Below are positions 33,401 to 41,600 of a stretch of 64,000 nt of DNA, in pieces. The notes under the pieces were generated by a model. That model was not told where the DNA came from. It did no database searches and saw only the letters and a list, made by a program, of their open reading frames with translations. The DNA is taken from positions 68,251,754 through 68,315,753 of the forward strand of contig OZ024854.1 of the NCBI GenBank assembly GCA_964017155.1, written 5' to 3'. Source of the stretch: Oasisia sp. SBJ-2009. Its lineage: Eukaryota; Annelida; Polychaeta; Sabellida; Siboglinidae. The position numbers and the translations under genes are program-made. The stretch's first letter is position 1. Every line of letters starts with the position of its first letter.

Positions 33401-34641
33401 AGAATTATTTATTTGGTGAAATTTGTGTGTGTGAATTAGCGAAAATGCACGCCAAAATTGTCAGGTCAGCGGTGCTTCATGACAATACAACGTTTCCCAA
33501 CAGGTCACAACAAATCAAAAACATGCACATGTAAACTAATATTTGTAAATTTATGAATCCTAGCCAATCATTTAGAAAATGTCTTTATGGCAGATGTTGT
33601 ACAAAATCGTTGTCACCAGAGAAACAAACGTTACAGCAAGTAAAAGTAGAAATGTGGTGATTCATTATACTATTTAAACATGATTTACAAGTGCGGAAAC
33701 TATGTTTTGTTAGACGATGTATCATTTTATTTTAGCGAGTTTTGACTATGTAAGTGCTATTTTTAGCACGTTGCTCTGGCGATTGCCACTTGCACCTTGT
33801 CTTGCAGGTGCATTAATGTATAGAAATATGTAGATGACTGTGTGTTGATGTTGCAGGCACTGATGGCCAGGACCATCTGTCTGAAGGTCCTAACTAGATG
33901 ACTGTGTGTTGATGTTGCAGGCACTGATGGCCAGGACCATCTGTCTGCAGGCCCTTGCTAGGATAGAGAAGAACATTGAAGACTTGGACATAAGTAAGTT
34001 GGCTGTTGTGCATTAGTCTCCACTTGACTGGTAGCAGGGCAAAATGCTATACATATATTTTTTCCAAGCAAAAGCAGAAACTTTTGTGTATTCACATTTT
34101 GCATATAAACATTTCATACTGCTGCAATTATCCGATTTCTTGCACTTAATTTACACCAACTTCTTTTATAATTTTTTTTATTTAAACCAAGGATTAACTG
34201 AGGATTATACACAGAAGTGACTTAAAGGATTAACTAAGGATTACACACAGAAATGTCTGTTTCTCAACAAAATGGATGTATTGTACTTTACCCTGAAACA
34301 CATAATTTATTCTCCATGCTACATTGTTTTTAAACTCTTCATCTCAGAGGAGTGAACCCTTTGCAAATCATTTGTTTTTGATGTTCTGATCCATATGAAA
34401 ATAATGTTGACTAGATCCAGTAAAATTGCTAATCACCTCACTATTCAGATCACCTCTGTATTTGGGTCACTTTGGTCTAAGGGGGACATCAGTAGTGGCG
34501 TTACGCTGTGACGGCTGAACCTGTTGTTTCTGTCTCGCAGCGAAGTACAACAACGGAGACGAGATGCTGCGGCTGGTGGCAGAGACAGTGTTCAAGAACG
34601 GAGGCTACGCGGCCCAACACCCTCTCACACGCAACTGGTGA
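15458..34641 (+). CDS. ACAD9: Mitochondrial acyl-CoA dehydrogenase, ACAD9 type (18 exons)
   Basis: Exons: 15458-15700, 19330-19423, 21996-22097, 22462-22568, 23870-23970, 24328-24478, 25860-25962, 26335-26408, 26694-26769, 27148-27218, 27790-27909, 28178-28306, 28542-28621, 29144-29270, 29621-29698, 30424-30552, 33921-33993, 34541-34641. All borders are GT/AG and phases match; 1959 nt, 652 residues (human ACAD9 621). Residues 1-40 are basic without acidic residues, a mitochondrial targeting signal. [10 protein letters not shown] opens the mature part. Family blocks follow: [60 protein letters not shown]. The catalytic Glu is residue 457, the last codon of exon 12, followed by GTNEVLR in exon 13. 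The C-terminus HPLTRNW resembles the HPLDR end of ACAD9; ACAD9 blocks fit better than VLCAD. Role from the family: long-chain acyl-CoA dehydrogenation and complex I assembly at the inner membrane or matrix. Six of its splice edges lie in tandem arrays. Confidence 0.93.
15725..16147. mobile_element. Fold-back element with 8-bp target duplication
   Basis: Two arms of about 180-215 bp are inverted copies: GGCACTTATGTACAAGTC at the left is complemented at the right end, and AGCGCGTCTTGGCATACTTT matches inversely near 16000. Direct GGCACTTT duplications flank it (15717-15724 and 16148-16155). The 8-bp duplication fits a hAT-type MITE. It sits 24 nt inside ACAD9 intron 1, right after the donor, and has no coding capacity. 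Confidence 0.85.
16330..16690 (-). mobile_element. LINE 3' terminal fragment
   Basis: The minus strand reads, with frameshifts, [13 protein letters not shown], a RQFLF-like block, [15 protein letters not shown] and MFKNEIDIY, the classic last ~90 residues of CR1-type LINE ORF2. Truncated and inside ACAD9 intron 1. Confidence 0.7.
16688..19345 (+). repeat. 42-bp minisatellite reiterating the ACAD9 exon 2 acceptor
   Basis: About 62 copies of a 42/43-bp unit. Each unit contains TTTGTGTAG|GGTATGCTGG followed by TGTTT, identical to the real 3' splice site and first five codons (Gly-Met-Leu-Val-Phe) of exon 2 at 19330. The final copy runs into the unique exon sequence CCTGAAGC. In a typical 42-bp unit an upstream acceptor would read into the TAG of the next unit and stop. 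Confidence 0.95.
19440..20232. mobile_element. hAT-like non-autonomous element, 5-bp duplication
   Basis: Ends CAGGGGTAGAACTAC and (complement) CAGGGGTAGAACTTC; flanked by ACTCT at 19435-19439 and 20233-20237. Subterminal motifs GGACTAGTAAAC are repeated near both ends, as expected of transposase-binding sites. About 793 bp, no transposase. It lies 16 nt after the end of ACAD9 exon 2. Confidence 0.8.
20240..21980. other. ACAD9 intron 2 remainder
   Basis: AT-rich intronic sequence; no gene, repeat array or recognisable element seen. Confidence 0.6.
22900..23903 (+). repeat. 68-bp tandem repeat, 15 copies, of the ACAD9 exon 5 acceptor
   Basis: Acceptor TGTCTAG|GGCATCCAGC occurs at exact 68-bp steps from 22918 to 23870 (14 upstream copies plus the true exon). 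Each unit repeats 34 nt of exon ([11 protein letters not shown] codons) and adds GAGATCATT and GTATGTTAATGTG. Variants (TCTCATAG, ATTTTCAG, GATACCCAG) recur in the same order in copies 2-6 and 7-11, so a 340-bp block was itself duplicated. Splicing to an upstream acceptor and reading on gives an in-frame TAA. Confidence 0.97.
24700..25740. mobile_element. piggyBac-like non-autonomous element in ACAD9 intron 6
   Basis: TTAA at 24696-24699 precedes CCCATTTTATCC; GGATAAAATGGG at 25729-25740 is followed by TTAA at 25741-25744. A TTAA target with TIRs beginning CCC is characteristic of piggyBac. A subterminal duplication (AGAATCGTATTCC twice) lies near the right end. No intact transposase frame in the 1041 bp. 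Confidence 0.8.
26738..26909 (+). repeat. 43-bp repeat of the ACAD9 exon 9 donor, 4 copies
   Basis: Units start at 26738, 26781, 26824 and 26867. Each has 32 nt of exon (TACAGGGGCGGGCATTCTC onward) plus CTTG|GTGAGTCTAAG. The first copy is the coding one; reading through it meets a TGA in the second, so only the first donor keeps the frame. Confidence 0.95.
27565..27785 (+). repeat. Decayed ~38-bp tandem repeat at the ACAD9 exon 11 acceptor
   Basis: About five diverged units of the form CTATGTAAGCTAACTGTTAC plus ACCTTGCGTCTATAG lead to the acceptor CTGTGCAG at 27789. Units carry TATAG ends in the position of an acceptor. More diverged than the other arrays. Confidence 0.7.
28085..28145 (-). 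repeat. Possible tRNA-derived SINE fragment
   Basis: Complement reads GGTGCAGTGGCTCATGGCTA followed by GAACTCTGGGGTCC, with resemblance to an A box followed by a decayed B box. Very short; weak. Confidence 0.25.
29672..30240 (+). repeat. 27-bp repeat of the ACAD9 exon 15 donor
   Basis: About 20 units of CTCTCCATGTGTACAGAG|GTGAGTCTA. The left 18 nt are the last six codons of exon 15 (LSMCTE) and the rest its donor. The first unit is coding; the second carries two extra bases (AGAGAGG), which shifts frame. Each unit also has TGTACAG, a possible acceptor. Later copies near 30130-30230 are diverged. Confidence 0.95.
30560..33045. repeat. 36-bp minisatellite in ACAD9 intron 16, ~69 copies
   Basis: Unit AGTAGTACAGATAGGTCAAT plus AGAGTCCTACTCACCA begins about 10 nt after the exon 16 donor (GAG|GTAAGAGTAG). 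Because 36 is divisible by 3, the minus strand stays open for 651 codons as a 12-residue repeat; this is not a gene. The complement of each unit holds GGTGAGTAGG, a good donor in the antisense direction. Units toward 32,650-33,040 are the most diverged. Confidence 0.95.
33046..33832. other. ACAD9 intron 16 remainder
   Basis: AT-rich intron. A short sequence (GGTCACAGCAAATTAAAAAC and a near copy) occurs at ~33225 and ~33503. Nothing else recognised. Confidence 0.5.
33833..33960 (+). repeat. 64-bp tandem duplication of the ACAD9 exon 17 acceptor
   Basis: Two copies of GATGACTGTGTGTTGATGTT through GCAG|GCACTGATGGCCAGG, at 33833 and 33897. Only the second continues into the full exon; the first has CTGAAGGTCCTAACTA where the exon has CTGCAGGCCCTTGCTA. 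This is the smallest, perhaps youngest, array of this kind. Confidence 0.95.
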
Positions 34642-35830
34642 CAACAGATGACACGCTCTCACACGCAACTGGTGACAACAGATGAACACCCTCTCACACG
34701 CAACTGGTGACAACAGATGACACGCTCTCACACGCAACTGGTGACAACAGATGAACACCCTCTCACACGCAACTGGTGACAACAGATGAACACCCTCTCA
34801 CACGCAACTGGTGACAACAGATGAACACCCTCTCACACGGAACTGGTGACAACAGATGAACACCCTCTCACACGGAACTGGTGACAACAGATGAACACCC
34901 TCTCACACGCAACTGGTGACAACAGATGACACGCTCTCACACGCAACTGGTGACAACAGATGAACACCCTCTCACACGCAACTGGTGACAACAGATGACA
35001 CGCTCTCACACGCAACTGGTGACAACAGATGAACACCCTCTCACACGCAACTGGTGACAACAGATGACACGCTCTCACACGCAACTGGTGACAACAGATG
35101 AACACCCTCTCACACGCAACTGGTGACAACAGATGAACACCCTCTCACACGGAACTGGTGACAACAGATGAACACCCTCTCACACGCAACTGGTGACAAC
35201 AGATGACACGCTCTCACACGCAACTGGTGACAACAGATGAACACCCTCTCACACGCAACTGGTGACAACAGATGAACACCCTCTCACACGGAACTGGTGA
35301 CAACAGATGAACACCCTCTCACACGGAACTGGTGACAACAGATGAACACCCTCTCACACGCAACTGGTGACAACAGATGACACGCTCTCACACGCAACTG
35401 GTGACAACAGATGAACACCCTCTCACACGCAACTGGTGACAACAGTTGAACACCCTCTCACGTGAAACTGGTGACAACAGATGAACACCCTCTCACACGC
35501 AACTGGTGACAACAGTTGAACACCCTCTCACGTGAAACTGGTGACAACAGATGAACACCCTCTCACGTGAAACTGGTGACAACAGTTGAACACCCTCTCA
35601 CGTGAAACTGGTGACAACAGACAAACACCCTCTCACACGAAGCTGGTGGCAACAGATGAACACCCTCTCACACGCAACTGGTGACAACAGATGAACACCC
35701 TCTCACACGAAGCTGGTGACAACAGATGAACACCCTCTCACACGAAACTGGTGACAACAAACAAACACCCTCTCACGTGAAACTGGTGACAACGGACAAA
35801 CTTCAGTTCATACGAAACTGAGACTCACCC
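34604..35830 (+). repeat. 34/35-bp repeat of the ACAD9 C-terminus and stop codon
   Basis: About 35 units of AACACCCTCTCACACGCAAC plus TGGTGACAACAGATG. The first unit supplies the last codons (His-Pro-Leu-Thr-Arg-Asn-Trp) and TGA at 34639-34641; the rest form the 3' UTR or downstream DNA. Long units (AACACCC) and short ones (ACACGC) alternate in part, giving a ~69-bp dimer pattern. The end near 35,450-35,820 is diverged (CACGTGAAACTGG). Confidence 0.95.
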
Positions 35831-36300
35831 CACAGATGACACGCAGGGTGACTGTGACAGTAACCAGACAGCGGGACTCTACAGACCAGTGATGTCACCA
35901 AGAGGCTAATATTAATCACCAGGTAATGACGTCAGCATATGGGCAAGGGTGCCAGCATGGACAGTAACTTTGGTGCAGCATGACCCCATGACCTCTACAT
36001 ATATCGGGTCTGATGTCTGTTGATTACAGTGCTGTATACTTCTGTCTATTTGTAATTAATGCTGTCTATGAATTAGCGCATCAAACGATACGACAGTACT
36101 GTTGTTATGACAATGGTATGTTGGCACCATGGTGTAACTCTACTAGTATCAAGTATAGTAGTGGTAGTGTCTCACAATATTACTATCAACAGATGATGAC
36201 AGCTATTAGTGACAGTACTGTGTTCTTAGGTAAGATCATGAATTCTCGACATAGGTTTTGACAAAATATAATAAAGCAGTGAATTTTTTATTTCGAAATG
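35831..36300 (+). other. Probable ACAD9 3' UTR / downstream region
   Basis: Unique sequence after the terminal array, with an AATAAA signal near 36268 (TATAATAAAGCAG). No supportable coding region. Confidence 0.4.
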
Positions 36301-36479
36301 GTAATGAGGGTAAGGAAGGGGTATTTATATACATATGTAAAAACGAGAATTTTTTTCTGAATAAAATATTTGTCAAAATAGAAACGTTTGTCACCATTGT
36401 GGGTGTCACAGACTCCTGCACCTGGTGAAGTCTCAGTGCCAGGAATGATGTCTGGGACACAAACCACACGTAGCAGGGT

Positions 36480-36655
36480 AGAGGTCACTTCTTACATACC
36501 ATCCAGCCACACTGCAGTTAATGCACGAATACTATTCACACATTCCATAGTTGTCTACAGCCTGGTACTCATTCACACAGCAGCAAAGCACTAAAACCTG
36601 GGTTCTCTAGTCAATAAGCCGAAGCTCTACCCACTGTGCCACGGCACTCATCAAC
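36480..36655 (-). repeat. tRNA-derived SINE-like fragment
   Basis: The complement reads GTGCCGTGGCACAGTGGGTA followed by GAGCTTCGGCTTATTGACTA, a good A-box region (TGGCACAGTGG). A decayed B box (CCCAGGTTTTAGTGC) lies at the expected distance. It is not a functional tRNA: no acceptor-stem pairing. Confidence 0.5.
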
Positions 36656-38640
36656 AGGAAGAGATGACTTGATTGTATCCACACAGAACAGAATCACACT
36701 CACATTGTTTTAATAGCATTTTCAGCAGAAAGCACAGACAATGTAGACAGAAACATTTGAGTCTTGACAGGGTTTGATGTATTGCAACTTCCACGTACGC
36801 CATTACTTAGTCCGGTCAAACACTCGTTCTCAACTTTGAACTCCTGTCGTTTATGTGAGCACAAGCTTATAACTCGCAATTTTAACTGCAATGTACACTT
36901 GCAGTTTATTACTGACGGTGCATGAAAAGGTTCCACATCATTTCAATTTTATCATTCTACCCTGAACAAAATGTCAAAAATCTTGATTTTCTTTCAACAA
37001 GAACACATTTCATACGCTGATAATCACTAGACAAAAATATGGTCACCAATACAAAAACAGATTGCTCACTTGCATAAAATACATAACAAACTAATGTATA
37101 TTAATTTTTTTAAATAATACTGCAAATATGCAGAAGTGTGACATTATAAAATAGATTGGAACAAATGTAACTAGCGTAGCTACATTGTATATTCTGTAAA
37201 AAAAAACTACAAAGTACTAAATTTCCTTCTGATAATAAGTTGGCAACAATGCTCAAAAGTGCTTCCAGAATAATGTATTTCCAGTTCCCTGACCAAACTA
37301 GTTACATTTAGCCAAGCCCAGTTGTATGGCACAACAATGAAAATACAACCATATAATTTATATCTGACCCTGTATATCTGTCACCTTGTATAAACTGAAG
37401 CAGAAGGAAAAATATTTGTGACTCAATTAAATATTTAAGGAAAGTACCAGTTTTGTTCTCATTAGTCTTAAGAAAATTTCTATTAGTTGATGACATCTTC
37501 AAAAAAGATTACATACTCATAAAATGCATATCTACCATAAGGATTTCACTTCCTGGAAACACTACAGAAAAAAAATTCTATCTACTTACTACATATATTC
37601 TGACAGACCCAATAACATCTTCCTTCCATTGTACAGTCTAGTAAGGTCTGGTTTCCTGATTAGTGCACACAATAACATAATCACCAGCAAACTTAACAAT
37701 ACTACAATGCATTAAACTGGTTTACACTGGTTTAGCGTACTGTCAACATGTCTAGCACAGATAGGGTTTACACATTATGCCAACTTCACAATGTTAATAC
37801 CCTACATCATCACATCACTATGCATATCACAACGCTTGAGACAACAATAATGACCAACACTGGAAGATTGAACATTGCGATAGCAATGCAGATATAAAAT
37901 CACAACATTTCTAAGCTTTTGACACATTTCTGTTGCAATGCTGCAAGAATATAATTTGTCAAAATAATACAAAGTACAATATAAAAAGTGCTATGTTGTA
38001 AACCTCCCTCCTTAACTCAAAGTCACACAGGCAGTAGGTATAACAAGACTTTTCTAAACACAATCAATAGAACTTTGTTCAATAAAACTTCAAAAGTGTA
38101 AAGAGCTACATCTCCACACATAGACACTTTGAGTAGGTCCAGTCAAAATAATGTTACAACTTGTCAGTTTGTTTAATTAAACCTAAATGACATATTTCCA
38201 CAAACAAGTTAGCATTTTACATATACAGATGCTAAAATGTTTTATTTTTTATTAACTAACGACCAACAAGAGCAGAACATTGACTTGATGATGCAGTTTT
38301 GTATCTAGAAGGTGCAGATGCAAATTTCAGTTAATAGCAATGAGTATTAAATTGTGTCCACCGTGCAACTGCATTGTTGTGTCTGACACATTGTGTGACT
38401 GGTGGCTGCTGTAACTTGTAATGGTTGTCTGGTCACAATGCAGCGATATTCAGAGGCAAATCAACAGTACATTTGCAACTCAATGCAGAGCTGAAATGTG
38501 TTACTGTGATGGCAGATCAATGCATTTACAACAGTCAGTACAGCTGAGTAAACTTTTGAATAAATAAAATGTCTATGTGCCATGACTAGTTCACGCATGA
38601 GCAACAAACTGAGATCCTCACGGCATTAGTTGACCTATGA
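36656..38640. other. Intergenic / KLHDC8-like 3' flank
   Basis: AT-rich sequence between the convergent ACAD9 and KLHDC8-like genes. No gene recognised. It probably includes the KLHDC8-like 3' UTR; TTTATT hexamers near 38243 would be AATAAA on the minus strand. Confidence 0.45.
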
Positions 38641-38652
38641 CCTCGCCACTCC

Positions 38653-41600
38653 TTACTTCTTGTAAATGAGTGACTCGACGGCCCCCGTTGGCCCCCCTAT
38701 CGACAGCCCCCCAATGATGTGTAGCCGCCCCTGGAACATGGTGTAGGCGCAGGAGCAGTGGGCGGTCGGCAGACTGCCCTCGGACGTCCACGTGTCGGTC
38801 AACTGGTCATAGGACTCGGTCGCCACCAGCGGTCGCCCTTGGTTACCTGCAACAACATCCAAGAACCAGGTCAATCTACAGGGTCAAAGGTCACGCTGGG
38901 TAAACCAGTGTCAGCCTGACAAGAATCTCACAGATGTTTCAAATGTCAGTTCAGGTCATTTCTCTATTGGCAATACACAACAGAACATGACTAGATTACA
39001 AACATGACTGTTTAACAGTTGCTGGCAGAGCAGAGAACTGGTCCTGGACAGATGACCTACCTAGACCACCAGCTGCTATCACCTTGTTGGACAGATGACC
39101 TACCTAGACCACCGGCTGCTATCACCTTGTTGGACAGATGACCTACCTAGACCACCGGCTGCTATCACCTTGTTGGACAGATGACCTACCTAGACCACCG
39201 GCTGCTATCACCTTGTTGGACAGATGACCTACCTAGACCACCAGCTGCTATCACCTTGTTGGACAGATGACCTACCTAGACCACCGGCTGCTATCACCTT
39301 GTTGGACAGATGACCTACCTAGACCACCGGCTGCTATCACCTTGTTGGACAGATGACCTACCTAGACCACCGGCTGCTATCACCTTGTTGGACAGATGAC
39401 CTACCTAGACCACCAGCTGCTATCACCTTGTTGGACAGATGACCTACCTAGACCACCAGCTGCTATCACCTTGTTGGACAGATGACCTACCTAGACCACC
39501 AGCTGCTATCACCTTGTTGGACAGATGACCTACCTAGACCACCGGCTGCTATCACCTTGTTGGACAGATGACCTACCTAGACCACCAGCTGCTATCACCT
39601 TGTTGGACAGATGACCTACCTAGACCACCAGCTGCCATCACCTTGTTGGACAGATGACCTACCTAGACCACCGGCTGCTATCACCTTGTTGGACAGATGA
39701 CCTACCTAGACCACCAGCTGCCATCACCTTGTTGGACAGATGACCTACCTAGACCACCAGCTGCTATCACCTTGTTGGACAGATGACCTACCTAGACCAC
39801 CAGCTGCTATCACCTTGTTGGACAGATGACCTACCTAGACCACCAGCTGCTATCACCTTGTTGGACAGATGACCTACCTAGACCACCGGCTGCTATCACC
39901 TTGTTGGACAGATGACCTACCTAGACCACCAGCTGCTATCACCTTGTTGGACAGATGACCTACCTAGACCACCAGCTGCCATCACCTTGTTGGACAGATG
40001 ACCTACCTAGACCACCAGCTGCTATCACCTTGTTGGACAGATGACCTACCTAGACCACCAGCTGCTATCACCTTGTTGGACAGATGACCTACCTAGACCA
40101 CCAGCTGCTATCACCTTGTTGGACAGATGACCTACCTAGACCACCAGCTGCTATCACCTTGTTGGACAGATGACCTACCTAGACCACCAGCTGCTATCAC
40201 CTTGTTGGACAGATGACCTACCTAGACCACCAGCTGCCATCACCTTGTTGGACAGATGACCTACCTAGACCACCAGCTGCCATCACCTTGTTGGACAGAT
40301 GACCTACCTAGACCACCAGCTGCTATCACCTTGTTGGACAGATGACCTACCTAGACCACCGGCTGCTATCACCTTGTTGGACAGATGACCTACCTAGACC
40401 ACCAGCTGCCATCACCTTGTTGGACAGATGACCTACCTAGACCACCAGCTGCTATCACCTTGTTGGACAGATGACCTACCTAGACCACCAGCTGCTATCA
40501 CCTTGTTGGACAGATGACCTACCTAGACCACCAGCTGCTATCACCTTGTTGGACAGATGACCTACCTAGACCACCGGCTGCTATCACCTTGTTGGACAGA
40601 TGACCTACCTAGACCACCAGCTGCTATCACCTTGTTGGACAGATGACCTACCTAGACCACCAGCTGCCATCACCTTGTTGGACAGATGACCTACCTAGAC
40701 CACCAGCTGCTATCACCTTGTTGGACAGATGACCTACCTAGACCACCAGCTGCTATCACCTTGTTGGACAGATGACCTACCTAGACCACCAGCTGCTATC
40801 ACCTTGTTGGACAGATGACCTACCTAGACCACCAGCTGCTATCACCTTGTTGGACAGATGACCTACCTAGACCACCAGCTGCTATCACCTTGTTGGACAG
40901 ATGACCTACCTAGACCACCAGCTGCCATCACCTTGTTGGACAGATGACCTACCTAGACCACCAGCTGCTATCACCTTGTTGGACAGATGACCTACCTAGA
41001 CCACCAGCTGCCATCACCTTGTTGGACAGATGACCTACCTAGACCACCGGCTGCTATCACCTTGTTGGACAGATGACCTACCTAGACCACCGGCTGCTAT
41101 CACCTTGTTGCCGACATATCCAACCCCAAAGTCTCCCCTCTTTGTAGGCATTGGTTTACCAATGTGCCATGTCTCTGAAACACATCATCAAGTACATAAA
41201 TTTCCTCAGTGTGCATATGTGCCTGTATATGTTTACTTATGTGCCTGCGTGTCTTTGTGCATGTGTTTGCCTGTGTTCATCTGTGTGCATGTGTGTAGTT
41301 CATCTGCGTGCATGTTTATAGTTTGGCTAGTGCGTGAAATGTTGTGCACAGTGGCAGGAATCTGCTATGGTTTTACCATCAACTGCTGTCAGTCTTCTGA
41401 TGTTTCAATAATTTAAACTGTTTTATTAACATAATACAGTCATCTGTCATAATGTCTATGTTGCAAACAAATTATAGGTCCAGGTCAAAGACCTCATTGA
41501 CATCAGAGAAGGCTGCTATGGAGATTTACCTTTCTCCAGGTCAAAGACCTCATTGACATCAGAGAAGGCTGCTATGGAGATTTACCTTTCTCCAGGTCAA

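Noticed and set aside
33833..33896. Extra ACAD9 exon from the first copy of the exon 17 acceptor
   Set aside because: The copy has CTGAAGGTCC instead of CTGCAGGCCC and then a TAG; including it would break the frame. Treated as a border duplication.
36560..36655. A functional tRNA gene
   Set aside because: An A-box-like region is present, but the B box is degraded and no acceptor stem pairs; better explained as a SINE fragment.
30553..41105. Regular direct repeats that resemble CRISPR arrays
   Set aside because: Units are head-to-tail without unique spacers, the DNA is intron-containing animal sequence, and no cas genes are present.
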